The notes beneath the pieces were generated by a model. It saw only the letters and a program-made list of their open reading frames with translations, made no database searches and was not told the origin of the DNA. The translations under genes were made by a program, and so were the position numbers. From the NCBI GenBank assembly GCA_035524315.1, contig DATKPD010000028.1:27651-91650 (forward strand): DNA of 64,000 bases. Direction: 5' to 3'. Positions 17,028 to 27,180 of the stretch are shown here, piece after piece; position 1 is the first letter of the stretch; the number at the start of each line of letters is the position of its first letter. Origin of the DNA: BOG-938 sp035524315. GTDB lineage: Bacteria > Pseudomonadota > Alphaproteobacteria > Caulobacterales > Caulobacteraceae.

Positions 17028-17903
17028 GTGCTCAGCCGTTTGCGTAGACCCATCCTGATCGGCATGGCCCTGGCGGCCTGCACCCTGGCCGTCACGGGCT
17101 GCGCCAAGAAGAAGCGCCCGGATCTGGGCATTCAGGAACGGCCGGTCGAACTGATCTACGACACCGGCGCCACCAATCTCGACCAGCATCACTGGGCCGA
17201 CGCGGTGGACTATTTCCACGAGGTCGAGCGCCAGTATCCCTATTCGGAATGGGCCCGCCGGGCGGTGCTGATGACCGCCTACGCCCATTACCAAGCCGAC
17301 GACTATAGCGACGCGGTGGACGACGCCGACCGCTTCATCTCGCTCTACCCTGGCAACGCCTCGGCGGTGTACGCCTACTATCTGAAGGCCATCTGCTATT
17401 TCGAGCAGATCACCGACGTGGGCCGCGACCAGGCCACCACCGAACAGGCCCTGTCGAACCTGCGCGAAGTGGTGCGCCGCTATCCGACCTCGCAATACGC
17501 CGCCGACGCCAAGCTCAAGATCGACATGGTCAACGACCAGTTGGCCGGCAAGGAAATGAGCATTGGCCGCTGGTATCTGCGCAATGGCCAGCCCCTGTCC
17601 TCCATCGGCCGGTTCAAGACTGTGATCGACCGCTACCAGACGACCTCGCACGCGCCCGAGGCGCTGTACCGGCTGGTCGAGGCCTATATGACCCTAGGCC
17701 TGACCGAGGAGGCCAAGCGCAACGCGGCGGTGCTGGGCTACAACTATCCGGGCGACCCTTGGTATTCGGACGCCTACGACCTGATGAACGGCAAAGGCCT
17801 GAAACCCGCGGTGGTCCCCGTGGTGCGCCGGCACGGCGTCAGCATGCCCGCCATCCACTTCCCGAGCGTGCCCAACCTGCTCAAGCCGCCGAAATTCTTC
17901 TGA
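17028..17903 (+). CDS. bamD: Outer membrane assembly lipoprotein BamD (ComL)
   Basis: Essential lipoprotein of the BAM complex, which inserts beta-barrel proteins such as TonB receptors. A signal peptide ends in the lipobox L-A-V-T-G-C with the lipidated cysteine at position 25. The body is built of TPR-like helices (A-x-x-Y-F-x-E-V-E-R-Q-Y-P-Y-S-E-W-A, then R-Y-P-T-S-Q-Y). Start is GTG 17028, preceded by a GAGGCGAC stretch. 291 residues, with a proline-rich C-terminal tail. Order lpxC-bamD-recN-ligA is conserved in alphaproteobacteria. Confidence 0.93.
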   Translation: MLSRLRRPILIGMALAACTLAVTGCAKKKRPDLGIQERPVELIYDTGATNLDQHHWADAVDYFHEVERQYPYSEWARRAVLMTAYAHYQADDYSDAVDDADRFISLYPGNASAVYAYYLKAICYFEQITDVGRDQATTEQALSNLREVVRRYPTSQYAADAKLKIDMVNDQLAGKEMSIGRWYLRNGQPLSSIGRFKTVIDRYQTTSHAPEALYRLVEAYMTLGLTEEAKRNAAVLGYNYPGDPWYSDAYDLMNGKGLKPAVVPVVRRHGVSMPAIHFPSVPNLLKPPKFF

Positions 17904-17969
17904 TCGTACCTCGCCGATCGGGGCGCGGGCGCCATTGAGCCGAGCCGGATTCGCGGCCATCCTGCGCCC

Positions 17970-19670
17970 ATGCTGATCGGCCTTGGCATTCGCGACGTCG
18001 TCTTGATCGAGACGCTGGACCTGGACATCGGGCCGGGCCTGACCGTGCTGACCGGCGAAACCGGCGCCGGCAAATCCATCATCCTCGACGCCCTGGGCCT
18101 CGCCACCGGATCGCGCGCCGAGGCCGGACTGGTTCGGCGCGGCCGCAGCCAGGCCGCCGTCACCGCCGTGTTCAACCCCTCGGCCGACCATCCGGTCTGG
18201 ACCCTGCTTGACAACAAGGGCGTGGCCTACGAGCGCGGCGAAGACCTGGTCTTGCGCCGCCAGCTGGGCGCCGATGGACGCTCGCGCGCCTTCGTCAACG
18301 ACCAGGCGGTGGGGGTGGGCGTCCTGCGCGAAGCGGGCGCGCTTCTGCTCGAGGTGCACGGCCAGCATGAAACGGTCGGCCTGCTTGACGCCAAGACCCA
18401 CCGCCCCTTGCTCGACGCCTACGGCGCAACCTCGTCGGCGGCCCAGGCGACCGCCCGGGCCTGGAGCGACTGGCGCGCGGCGCTCAAGACCGCGGACGAT
18501 CTGCGCCGCGCCGCCGCCGAGTCTTTGGCAGAGCGTGACGAACTGGCCCTGCGCCTCGCCGAGCTTGACCGGCTTGATCCCAAGGCCGGCGAGGAAACGG
18601 CCCTCGCCGAGGAGCGCGCCCTGCTGGGCGCGTCGGAAAAGGCCCTGGCGGACATAGCCGCCGCGCGCGATCACCTGGGCGGCGACGCCCTTGGCGGCCG
18701 CCTCGCCCAGGCCTTCCGCGCCCTGGAGCGCGCGCGCGAGCGGGCGATCCACGCCGGAGCGACCGAGACGAGCGCGCCAGTGACGCGCATCGCCCAGGCC
18801 GCCGAGGCGGTCGACCGCGCCCTGGTCGAGGCGCAGGAGGCCGTGGCCGCCATCGACGCCGCGGCCGCCGCGCTCGATTTCGAACCGGACCGGCTGGACA
18901 AGACCGAGGAGCGCCTGTTCGCCCTGCGCGCCCTGGCCCGCAAGCTGGGCAAGCCGGTCGAGGCCTTGCCCGAGGAGCGGCGGCGCATCGCCCAGGCCCT
19001 GCACGGCGTGGAAGACGCCGAGGCGGCCCAGAAGACCGCCGACCAGGCCGTCGCCGACGCCCGCGCCGCCTATCTGCACGCCGCCGAGGCTCTGAGCGCC
19101 ACGCGCAAGGCCGCCGGGCAGGAACTGGAGCGGGCGGTCAACGCGGAGTTGGCGCCGCTCAAATTGGACAAGGCCCGCTTCCGCGTGAGCCTTGAGCGGC
19201 TCGATGAGGACCGCGGCGGCCCGGCGGGCCTCGACCGCGTGGCGTTCGAGATTTCCACCAACGCCGGGACGCCATTCGGCCCCCTGGGCGAGATCGCCTC
19301 GGGCGGCGAGTTGGCTCGTTTCGCCCTGGCGCTCAAGGCCGCCCTGGCCGCACGTGACGAGGCCGCCCAGCCGCTGATGATCTTCGATGAGGTCGACCAA
19401 GGCGTAGGCGGGGCGGTGGCCGACGCGGTGGGCCTGCGCCTCAAGCGCCTGGCCAGCCGAGCCCAGGTGCTGGTGGTCACCCACAGCCCGCAGGTGGCGG
19501 CCCGCGCGGAAGCCCATTGGCGGGTTTCGAAGTCGGGCTCGGACCCCGTGCGCACGGCGGTGGAGGCGCTCAGCCCCGAGGCGCGCGAGGAGGAACTGGC
19601 GCGCATGCTCGCCGGCGCCGAGATCACCGAAGCCGCCCGCGCCGCCGCCCGGGCCTTGATGGACGCATGA
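17970..19670 (+). CDS. recN: DNA repair protein RecN
   Basis: SMC-like ATPase acting in double-strand break repair. Walker A (G-E-T-G-A-G-K-S) is at residues 29-36, the signature region (A-S-G-G-E-L-A-R-F) is near 447 and Walker B with D-loop (I-F-D-E-V-D-Q-G-V-G-G) near 470. The middle (about 150-370) is alanine and glutamate rich coiled coil. 566 residues, typical. The stop overlaps the ligA start as ATGA, so the two are translationally coupled. Confidence 0.95.
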   Translation: MLIGLGIRDVVLIETLDLDIGPGLTVLTGETGAGKSIILDALGLATGSRAEAGLVRRGRSQAAVTAVFNPSADHPVWTLLDNKGVAYERGEDLVLRRQLGADGRSRAFVNDQAVGVGVLREAGALLLEVHGQHETVGLLDAKTHRPLLDAYGATSSAAQATARAWSDWRAALKTADDLRRAAAESLAERDELALRLAELDRLDPKAGEETALAEERALLGASEKALADIAAARDHLGGDALGGRLAQAFRALERARERAIHAGATETSAPVTRIAQAAEAVDRALVEAQEAVAAIDAAAAALDFEPDRLDKTEERLFALRALARKLGKPVEALPEERRRIAQALHGVEDAEAAQKTADQAVADARAAYLHAAEALSATRKAAGQELERAVNAELAPLKLDKARFRVSLERLDEDRGGPAGLDRVAFEISTNAGTPFGPLGEIASGGELARFALALKAALAARDEAAQPLMIFDEVDQGVGGAVADAVGLRLKRLASRAQVLVVTHSPQVAARAEAHWRVSKSGSDPVRTAVEALSPEAREEELARMLAGAEITEAARAAARALMDA

Positions 19671-22009
19671 CCACGCCCGTCCCCGACCTCACCGAAGCCG
19701 AGGCTGCAGACGAGTTGCAGCGGCTGGCCGACGAGCTGGCGGCGCACGACCTGCGCTACCACCAGCAGGACGCGCCGACCATCTCCGACGGCGAGTACGA
19801 TGCTCTGAAGCGCCGCAACAGCGACATCGAGGCGCGCTTTCCCCATCTCGTGCGCGACAATTCCCCGAGCCTCAAGGTCGGCGCCGCGCGCGCCGCGGCC
19901 TTCGCGCCGGTGGAACATGGGGCGCCGATGCTGTCGCTCGACAACGCCTTCACAGATTCCGAGGCTGAGGAGTTCGACGCCCGCATCCGCCGCTTCCTGC
20001 GGCTGGGCCCAACCGACACGGTCGCCTACACCGCCGAGCCCAAGATCGACGGTCTGTCCTGCTCGATCCGCTACGAGAGGGGCGTGTTGGTCCAGGCGGC
20101 CACGCGCGGCGACGGCAAGGTGGGCGAGGATGTCACCGCCAATGTCCGCACCATCCAGGACATCCCCGCGACACTGCACGGCCGGGGCTGGCCCGACCAG
20201 ATCGAGGTGCGCGGCGAGGTCTATCTCGGGCATGAAGAATTCGCCGCCCTCAACGCCGCCGCCGCCGAGGCGGGCCAGAAGGTCTACGCCAACCCGCGCA
20301 ACGCCGCGGCCGGCTCTTTGCGCCAGATCGACAGCGCGATCACCGCCAAGCGGCCGCTGAAGTTCTTCGCCTACGCCTGGGGCCAGTTGAGCGCGCCGTT
20401 CGCCCATACCCAGTGGGAGGCGCTGGGCAAGCTCAAGGCCTGGGGGTTCCAGACCACGCCCCAGAGCGAGCGGGTGGAAAACGCCGCCGGCCTGCTGGCC
20501 GCCTATGCCCGGATGGAAGCCCTGCGCCCCAAGCTCTCCTTCGACATCGACGGGGTGGTGTACAAGGTCGACCGGCTGGATTGGCAGCATCGGCTGGGGT
20601 TCGTCACGCGCACGCCGCGCTGGGCGATTGCGCGCAAGTTCCCCGCCCAGCAGGCCCGCACCGTGCTGGAGGCGATCGACATTCAGGTGGGCCGCACCGG
20701 CGCGATCACCCCGGTGGCGCGCTTGCGGCCCGTGACGGTCGGCGGGGTCGTGGTGGTCAACGCCACCCTGCATAACGCCGACGAGATCGCCCGCAAGGAC
20801 GTGCGCGTGGGCGACACCGTGATCCTGCAGCGCGCCGGGGACGTGATCCCCCAGATCGTGGGCGTGGTGCTGGACGAGCGGCCCAAGGACGCGGTCCCCT
20901 TTGTCTTTCCCAGCCGCTGCCCGTGCATCCTGCACACCCCCCTGACCCAGGAGACCACCGTCGCCGGCGCCGAGACCGTGGTGCGCCGCTGCACCGGAGA
21001 ATTCGCCTGTCCGTTTCAGCGCCTGGCGCACCTGCGCCACTTCGTCTCGCGCCGGGCCTTCGACATCGAGGGCCTCGGGGAAAAGCAGCTGACCGCCTTC
21101 AACGAGCGCGGCTGGATCGTCGACCCGGCCGACATCTTCGTCCTGGCCCGCGACGCGGCCAAGATGGACGAACTGCGCGCGACCGAGGGCTATGGCGAGA
21201 CCAGTGTGCGCAACCTGATCGCCGGCATCGAGGCCCGGCGACAGGTCGCGCTGGATAGTTTCATTTACGGCCTGGGCATCCGCCACGTAGGCGAGACCAC
21301 TTCGCTCGCTCTCGCCCGCCATTTCGAAACCGTGGACGCCTTCCTGGCCGCCGCGAGCGCCGCCTCGCGGCAGACGGCCAGCGCGGCCTATGTCGAGCTA
21401 TCCGACCTGGAAGGCCTTGGTCCAACGGCGGTGGAGGCGGTGCTCGCCTTCGCCCGCGCCCAGCCCGACCTGCTGGCGCCCGAGGACGCCGCGCTGGACC
21501 TGCGTCTGCGCCTGGCCCTGCCCAAGCTGAACGTGCGCGCGCGCGAGGCCCTGGCCGCCCGCTATCAAACCTGGGCTGCCTTCGCCGAGGCCGCTCGTGC
21601 GGCCGCCGCCGGCATGCCAGGCGAGGCGTTCAGCGAGATCGCGGGCGTGGATCAGGTCGGGCCGGTGGCCGCGCGCATGGTGGCTGAGTTCTTCGGCGAG
21701 GATCACAATCGCCGGCTGGTGGACAAGCTTTTGGCGGAACTGACCGTACTGCCCGCTGAACGACCCAAGACCGACACCGCCGTGGCCGGAAAGACCGTGG
21801 TGTTCACCGGCGCCCTGGAGAAGATGACGCGCGACGAAGCCAAGGCCCAGGCCGAGAGCCTGGGGGCCAAGGTCGCCGGATCGGTATCGAGGAAAACCGA
21901 TCTGGTGGTGGCGGGCCCAGGCGCCGGATCCAAGCTGAAGACCGCCGCCGACCTGGGCGTCCAGGTGCTGACCGAGGACGAGTGGCTGGCGCTGGTGGCC
22001 CCGCAGTAA
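19667..22009 (+). CDS. ligA: NAD-dependent DNA ligase LigA
   Basis: Essential ligase sealing nicks using NAD+. The adenylated lysine is K126 in E-P-K-I-D-G. The order is Ia NAD-binding domain, nucleotidyltransferase, OB fold, a four-cysteine zinc region (C-P-C-x-L ... R-R-C-T-G-E-F-A-C-P), helix-hairpin-helix repeats, and a C-terminal BRCT domain (from about residue 700, G-K-T-V-V-F-T-G-A-L). ATG 19667 overlaps the recN stop; the open frame upstream is only a recN shadow. 780 residues, slightly above average owing to loops in the HhH region. Confidence 0.95.
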   Translation: MTTPVPDLTEAEAADELQRLADELAAHDLRYHQQDAPTISDGEYDALKRRNSDIEARFPHLVRDNSPSLKVGAARAAAFAPVEHGAPMLSLDNAFTDSEAEEFDARIRRFLRLGPTDTVAYTAEPKIDGLSCSIRYERGVLVQAATRGDGKVGEDVTANVRTIQDIPATLHGRGWPDQIEVRGEVYLGHEEFAALNAAAAEAGQKVYANPRNAAAGSLRQIDSAITAKRPLKFFAYAWGQLSAPFAHTQWEALGKLKAWGFQTTPQSERVENAAGLLAAYARMEALRPKLSFDIDGVVYKVDRLDWQHRLGFVTRTPRWAIARKFPAQQARTVLEAIDIQVGRTGAITPVARLRPVTVGGVVVVNATLHNADEIARKDVRVGDTVILQRAGDVIPQIVGVVLDERPKDAVPFVFPSRCPCILHTPLTQETTVAGAETVVRRCTGEFACPFQRLAHLRHFVSRRAFDIEGLGEKQLTAFNERGWIVDPADIFVLARDAAKMDELRATEGYGETSVRNLIAGIEARRQVALDSFIYGLGIRHVGETTSLALARHFETVDAFLAAASAASRQTASAAYVELSDLEGLGPTAVEAVLAFARAQPDLLAPEDAALDLRLRLALPKLNVRAREALAARYQTWAAFAEAARAAAAGMPGEAFSEIAGVDQVGPVAARMVAEFFGEDHNRRLVDKLLAELTVLPAERPKTDTAVAGKTVVFTGALEKMTRDEAKAQAESLGAKVAGSVSRKTDLVVAGPGAGSKLKTAADLGVQVLTEDEWLALVAPQ

Positions 22010-22012
22010 CGC

Positions 22013-23200
22013 CTAATTCCCGACCATCGCCCGCCCTTGAGCCAGGGCGTCGCTCGATGGGGTCGGGGCGCCCCCGGCCGCGCCGTTCGACGCGCTCGGC
22101 CCCTCGGGCAGTTCAGCCATCTCGCCTTTGAAATCAGCCCGGTCGCGCGGCAGGGCGTCGGGATAGGCCTCCAGCAGCCATGCGATCATCTTCTCGCGCA
22201 CCTCGCAGCGCAGATCGAAGGTCTCCGGGGCGTTCTTGGCGCTGACCAGGCAGCGGATCTGCATGGTCTTCTCGCTGAAGTCGGTCACCGCCAGATTGAC
22301 CACCCGTTTGTCCCACAGGTGCGAGCCCGCGGCGATCTCGCTCAGCTTCTGGCGCATGGCTTCGACCGGTGCGCGGAAGTCGACGTAGAGGATCACCGTG
22401 CCGATCAGGCTGGCGGACTCCCGCGTCCAGTTCTGGAAGGGCTTCTGGATGAAATAGGTCAGGGGCAGGACCATGCGCCGCCAATCCCACAGGCGCACCA
22501 CCACATAGGTGCCCGTGATCTCCTCGATCCAGCCCCACTCGTTCTCCACGATCACCGCGTCCTCCAGCCGGATCGGCTGCGTCATGGCGATCTGGACCCC
22601 GGCGAAGATATTGGTCAGCACGGGCTGCAGGGCCAGGCCGGCGATGATGCCCGCTGCGCCGGCCGAGGCCAGGAGGCTCACTCCCCACTGGCGAACGCCC
22701 GGCACGGTCATCAGGGCGAAGGACACGGTCAGCAGCCACAACACGGCCACCAGCAGCTGCTCCAGGATTTTCGCCTGGGTCAGGTGTTTGCGCGCCAGTA
22801 GATTGTCTTCGACGTCGATCTTGTAGCGGCGGATGTAGCGGCGCGACGCGACCTGGGCGGCGATGATCGCGGCCCAGCCGATAAGCAGCACCAGGGCGAC
22901 CAGCACCACCTGGCGCGTTATGGCGGCCACACGAGCGTCGATCGGCGAGAGCGAAGCGCCGACAGCGACCGCGCAGATCAGCGCCGCCAAGGCGGCAGGT
23001 CCCCCGGTCTGGTCCACGAAGGCGCGCCAGAAGGGGGCCTTACCCTCGCCGCTGAGCTTTTGCAGCAGGCGATAGACGCCCTTCTGCAGCCCCAACGCCA
23101 CCGCCAGGCACACGGCGACGATGATCACCGTCGCGGCCCACCCTGGGAGCCAGGCGACCGCGCCGGCCACGCCCAGGCGGACGTCGTGATACGTGCCCAT
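22013..23200 (-). CDS. Mechanosensitive ion channel family protein (MscS type)
   Basis: Inner-membrane channel of the MscS family, releasing solutes on osmotic downshock. Four N-terminal hydrophobic segments are followed by the pore helix (G-A-A-G-I-I-A-G-L-A-L-Q-P-V-L-T-N-I-F-A-G) and the cytoplasmic beta domain with R-L-E-D-A-V-I-V-E-x-E-W-G-W-I-E-E-I, the standard signature. The frame is open to 23314, but ATG 23200 has GGAG nine bases upstream and starts the protein cleanly; 395 residues. The C-terminus is a low-complexity Ser/Ala/Gly tail. Stop lies three bases from the convergent ligA stop. Confidence 0.88.
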   Translation of the reverse strand: MGTYHDVRLGVAGAVAWLPGWAATVIIVAVCLAVALGLQKGVYRLLQKLSGEGKAPFWRAFVDQTGGPAALAALICAVAVGASLSPIDARVAAITRQVVLVALVLLIGWAAIIAAQVASRRYIRRYKIDVEDNLLARKHLTQAKILEQLLVAVLWLLTVSFALMTVPGVRQWGVSLLASAGAAGIIAGLALQPVLTNIFAGVQIAMTQPIRLEDAVIVENEWGWIEEITGTYVVVRLWDWRRMVLPLTYFIQKPFQNWTRESASLIGTVILYVDFRAPVEAMRQKLSEIAAGSHLWDKRVVNLAVTDFSEKTMQIRCLVSAKNAPETFDLRCEVREKMIAWLLEAYPDALPRDRADFKGEMAELPEGPSASNGAAGGAPTPSSDALAQGRAMVGN

Positions 23201-23328
23201 GCCCAACTCCACGCCGTTCAACGCGCTGGCGCCCAAAGTGCGAACCGCCGTCACGGGACGAAATGGCTGGCGACAGGGTATGGTTGCCGGGCTTAGGCGC
23301 GGCGGCCGGTCCATGCTAAGGCTGCGTG

Positions 23329-23511
23329 ATGAACGATCAGTCCAATGCCCCCGCCGCCGTCCAGGCCGACGAAACCCCCGCCCAGCGCGCCCTGCGCCTG
23401 CGCAAGGCCGCCCTCAAGGCGCGGCAGGGTCCGCCCCACGGCCGCCATTTCCACCCCGACCAGGTTTCGGGCATGCCGCACGGCGCCTCCAAGCCGCAGA
23501 TGCGCAAATAG
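23329..23511 (+). CDS. Small hypothetical protein
   Basis: A 60-residue, basic, proline and histidine containing protein (G-R-H-F-H-P-D-Q-V-S-G-M-P-H-G). It has no membrane segment. ATG 23329 directly follows an in-frame GTG at 23326, so either may be used. It is divergent from the MscS gene and ends five bases before the GreA-like gene, suggesting a two-gene unit. I do not recognise the family. Confidence 0.55.
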   Translation: MNDQSNAPAAVQADETPAQRALRLRKAALKARQGPPHGRHFHPDQVSGMPHGASKPQMRK

Positions 23512-23515
23512 GTAC

Positions 23516-23995
23516 ATGTCCGTCGCCTTCACGCGGGAAGAGGACTACGAGGCCCAGGCGGCCAACCTGCCCGACCGGCCGATCTCGCCCCACCCAAACC
23601 TCGTGACCGCCGCTGGCCTGGAGGCGATCGACGCGGCCCTGGCCGACGCCCGCGCCGCCTACGTCGCCGCTCAGAGTTCTGGCGACGTCCAGGCCGATCG
23701 CACAGCCATGGCCCGCGCCACGCGCGACCTGCGCTATTGGTCCGCGCGCCGGGCCAGCGCGCAATTGACCGCGCCCGACCCCGTCTGCGGCCAGGTCCAG
23801 TTCGGCCGGACGGTGCGCATCGCGCGCGACGATGGACGTGAACAGACGTTCCAGATCGTCGGCGAAGACGAGGCGGATCCCGCCGCGGGAAAAATCTCCT
23901 ATGTCGCGCCGCTGGCCCGCGCCCTCCTGGGCAAGACGGAAGGCGACTGGATCGAAGCTGCGGGCGCGGGCATAGAAATCCTGGCGGTGCTTTAG
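23516..23995 (+). CDS. GreA/GreB-family elongation factor-like protein
   Basis: A 159-residue protein. The C-terminal half matches the FKBP-like GreA/GreB domain: V-x-F-G-R-T-V-R-I-A, then I-V-G-E-D-E-A-D-P-A-A-G-K-I-S-Y and P-L-A-R-A-L-L-G-K-x-E-G-D. The N-terminal part is helical and shorter than a full Gre coiled coil, so this may be a Gre-like regulator that binds RNA polymerase rather than a true transcript-cleavage factor; key acidic tip residues cannot be judged by eye. ATG 23516 is chosen over the longer frame because it starts the protein without running through the preceding gene. Confidence 0.75.
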   Translation: MSVAFTREEDYEAQAANLPDRPISPHPNLVTAAGLEAIDAALADARAAYVAAQSSGDVQADRTAMARATRDLRYWSARRASAQLTAPDPVCGQVQFGRTVRIARDDGREQTFQIVGEDEADPAAGKISYVAPLARALLGKTEGDWIEAAGAGIEILAVL

Positions 23996-24086
23996 GAGAC
24001 GCGGCGCGCGGCGTCGTCGCGCTCGCCGACCAGTTCATCGGACAGCGAGCGGAAGCGCAGCATGGCCGGGCCCCGGCCAAAGACGT

Positions 24087-27047
24087 CTAGGCGTCGCCGG
24101 ACGGCCGGTCCTGCGCCTCCATGTCGAGCATCTCGCGGATCTTGTTTCCGAGTTGCTCGACGGCGAAGGGCTTGGTCATGATCTGCATGCCCCTCTCGAG
24201 ATGGCCGTTGCCCACCACGGCGTTTTCCGCATAGCCGGTGATGAACAGCACCTTGAGCGCGGGCCTTAGGGCGCGCCCCGCGTCGGCCACCTGGCGCCCG
24301 TTGATGCCCCCCGGCAGGCCCACGTCGGTCACCACCAGATCGATGCGGGTGGGCGACTGCAAGACGTGCAGGGCAGAGGCGCCGTCGTCGGCCTCGATCG
24401 TGCGGTAACCGGCCTCCTGCAGCACCTCAACGATGAGCATGCGAACAGTCGGCTCGTCATCGACCACCAGCACCGTCTCGCCATGGCCGACGAAGTCAGG
24501 ATTGGCCAACCCCTGGGACTTCTCGCCTTCGGCCTCCAGACCCGCGTGGCGGGGCAGGTAGAGACACATGGTGGTGCCGCGCCCGACCTCCGAGTAGATG
24601 CGCACCTGGCCGCCCGATTGCCTTACGAAGCCATAGATCATGGACAGGCCCAGCCCCGTACCCTGGCCAAGCGGCTTGGTGGTGAAGAACGGGTCAAAGG
24701 CGCGGCTCTTGACCTCGGGCGTCATGCCCGCGCCGGTGTCGGTGACGCAAAGTGAAACATATTGGCCTGGCGCCAACTCCCGCTCCTTGGCCGCGTGGTC
24801 GTCGAGCCACTTGTTGGCCGTCTCGATCGTCAGCCGTCCGCCGTCGGGCATGGCGTCGCGCGCATTGATGCACAGGTTGAGCAAGGCGTTCTCGAGCTGG
24901 TTAGGATCGACCAGGGTCAGCCACAGGCCGCCGGCCCCCACTACCTCCATCACCACTTCAGGCCCGACCGTGCGCCGGATCAGGTCCTCCATCTCCGCGA
25001 CAAGCCGATTTACATTGACGGGCCGGGGATCGAGCGTCTGGCGGCGCGAGAAGGCCAGCAGGCGCTGGGTGAGTGCGGCGGCGCGCTTGGCCGCGCCCTG
25101 GGCGGCGTCGAGATAGCGCGGAACGGCGTCCAGTCGGCCTTGCTTGACACGCGTGTCGAGCATTTCCAGGCTGCCGGTTATGCCGGCCAGAAGGTTGTTG
25201 AAGTCGTGGGCCAGCCCCCCGGTCAGTTGGCCGACCGCCTCCATCTTCTGGCTCTGGCGCAGCGCCTCTTCCGCCGCCATCAGCTCGTTGGTCCGCTCCT
25301 GGACCAGCTGTTCAAGCGTGGCGTTGAGGTTGCTCAAGGCCTCGGTCGCGGCCTTCTGCTCATGGATATCGGTATTGGTGCCGATCCAGCGGGCGATCTC
25401 GCCGTCCTCGCCGCGCACGGCCACCGCCCGGGCGATATGCCACCGATACACGCCGTCCGCCCGGCGCAGGCGCAGGTCCGCCGCGTAGGGCTCGCCGCTC
25501 GCCAAGGCGAGGGCCCAGGTCTTCTGCGCCGGATCGAGGTCGTCCTCGTGAACGATCTGAGCCCAGTTGACCCCGATCAGGGACCCGGCTTCCAGACCGG
25601 TATACTCGTAAAGACGGCTGTTGAACCAGTCGAGGTAACCGTCCGGCCGCGAGGTCCAGACGTGGTTGAGCATGGCCTCCGCCAGGGTGCGGAATTGGGC
25701 CTCGCTCTCGCGCAGCGCCACGGCGGCGGCGTGCACGTCGGTCACGTCGAACCCCTCGACGAACACGCCGGTCACGCGGCCCTCGGCGTTGCGGATCGGT
25801 TGATAGACGAAATCGAGGAACCGGGGCTCGGGCTCCGCGCCCGGCGCTCGCTGGAGGGTGACCTCCATGGACTTGCCCTTGAACGGCTCGCCGGTGGCGT
25901 AGACGCTGTCGAGCAATTCATACAGCCCCTGCCCCGCGATCTCTGGCAGGGCCGCGCGAATGGGCTTGCCCACCACGTCGCGGTGGCCGATCAGTTGCAG
26001 ATAGGCCAGATTGACCTGCTCGAAGCGATGCTCGGGACCGCGCAACACGGCCATGAAGCTGGGCGACTGCTCAAACAGCTGCCGCAACCGTTCGGCCTCG
26101 CCGGCCTCGCGCAGATGGGCTTGGGCGGCCGTCAGTGCGGCGGCGATCTGGGCGCCCATAAGCCGCGCGAACTCGATCATTTCCTCGCGGTCGCGGCGGT
26201 GAGGATTTCGGCCGAGCACCAAAGCGGCGGCCGGCGTCTCTTGACCGGTCTCGGCGATGGGCAGGATCAAAGCCTCGCGCGAGGGACCATCCCACGTCTC
26301 TGACGGCAGGTTGTTGAGCAGATCGCCCATCGGCAGCTCGACCAGCTTGGCGCCGCCGAGGATGCGGGCGAAGGGCCAGCCGACCCGGTACTGCGGATCC
26401 AAGCCCACCCCGGGGCCATCCAGATATTGCAGGGCGCCGAAGGGGAAATCCTGCGGATTGTCGGCCAAGGCGCCCCGCACCGCCACGGCGATGTCCTCAC
26501 GGGTGCGGGCAGGCAGGAGGGCGGCGGCCAGCGTCTGCAATGTACGCAGGCGCCGCTCGCTGATTACCCGCTCGGTCTCCTCTGTGACGACGCACATCAG
26601 GCCTTCGATGGCGCCGTCATCCCCCCGCAGGGGGCTGTAGGAGAAGGTGTGGTAGGTCTCCTCGAGATAGCCGTTGCGCTCGAGAAAAAGCAGAAGCGCC
26701 TTGTCCCACGTAGCCACCCCGTCCTGCATCACGGAGCGGACCCGGTCGCTGATGGCGAGGAACACCTCGGCCCATACCTCGCGCATGGGCTTGCCCAGTG
26801 CGTCAGGGTGCTTGGCCCCCAGGGTCGGCGCGTAGGCGTCGTTGTAGAAGAAGGCGAGATCCTCGCCCCAGCCCATCCACATCTCGAAGCGAGAAGTGAG
26901 CATGATGCCGAGCGGCGTCTTCAGCCCTTGCGGCCACCGCTCTGGCGGCCCTAGCGGCGTGGACGACCAGTCGTGAGCCCGCATCAGCCGGCTCATGGCG
27001 CTGTCGCCGGGGAACACGTCGAGCAAGGGATCGGGAGGGACGTTCAA
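24087..27047 (-). CDS. Hybrid sensor histidine kinase with multiple PAS domains
   Basis: A 986-residue cytoplasmic sensor kinase with no membrane segment. Domains in order: an N-terminal PAS-like region (about 1-160, W-S-x-T-P-L-G-P-P-E-x-W), a GAF-like region (about 165-310), two PAS domains (about 320-445 and 450-575), HisKA with phospho-acceptor H614 in G-L-A-H-D-F-N-N-L-L, an HATPase (N box N-A-R-D-A-M-P-D-G-G, G-x-G-x-G) and a C-terminal receiver with phospho-acceptor D908 and K in M-T-K-P-F. The annotated start is TTG 27047; ATG 26996 is an alternative. Signal and output are unknown, and no partner regulator is adjacent. Confidence 0.9.
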   Translation of the reverse strand: MNVPPDPLLDVFPGDSAMSRLMRAHDWSSTPLGPPERWPQGLKTPLGIMLTSRFEMWMGWGEDLAFFYNDAYAPTLGAKHPDALGKPMREVWAEVFLAISDRVRSVMQDGVATWDKALLLFLERNGYLEETYHTFSYSPLRGDDGAIEGLMCVVTEETERVISERRLRTLQTLAAALLPARTREDIAVAVRGALADNPQDFPFGALQYLDGPGVGLDPQYRVGWPFARILGGAKLVELPMGDLLNNLPSETWDGPSREALILPIAETGQETPAAALVLGRNPHRRDREEMIEFARLMGAQIAAALTAAQAHLREAGEAERLRQLFEQSPSFMAVLRGPEHRFEQVNLAYLQLIGHRDVVGKPIRAALPEIAGQGLYELLDSVYATGEPFKGKSMEVTLQRAPGAEPEPRFLDFVYQPIRNAEGRVTGVFVEGFDVTDVHAAAVALRESEAQFRTLAEAMLNHVWTSRPDGYLDWFNSRLYEYTGLEAGSLIGVNWAQIVHEDDLDPAQKTWALALASGEPYAADLRLRRADGVYRWHIARAVAVRGEDGEIARWIGTNTDIHEQKAATEALSNLNATLEQLVQERTNELMAAEEALRQSQKMEAVGQLTGGLAHDFNNLLAGITGSLEMLDTRVKQGRLDAVPRYLDAAQGAAKRAAALTQRLLAFSRRQTLDPRPVNVNRLVAEMEDLIRRTVGPEVVMEVVGAGGLWLTLVDPNQLENALLNLCINARDAMPDGGRLTIETANKWLDDHAAKERELAPGQYVSLCVTDTGAGMTPEVKSRAFDPFFTTKPLGQGTGLGLSMIYGFVRQSGGQVRIYSEVGRGTTMCLYLPRHAGLEAEGEKSQGLANPDFVGHGETVLVVDDEPTVRMLIVEVLQEAGYRTIEADDGASALHVLQSPTRIDLVVTDVGLPGGINGRQVADAGRALRPALKVLFITGYAENAVVGNGHLERGMQIMTKPFAVEQLGNKIREMLDMEAQDRPSGDA

Positions 27048-27180
27048 GCTGACCTATGGGCGATACGCTGCGGGCTATAGCGGTAACGCCTGGATCGCGG
27101 GAGCGCAATTCAGCGCAGCGCATCGGGTCTCGGCGCCGGGCGACGGGGGCCAACCGGCTGACTAACTATGGACGCCGCTA

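Noticed and set aside
23992..24063. 23-codon minus-strand frame after the hybrid kinase (M-L-R-F-R-S-L-S-D-E-L)
   Set aside because: Looks protein-like but is too short, overlaps the GreA-like stop, and has no upstream partner; possibly a remnant of a lost gene, not provable here.
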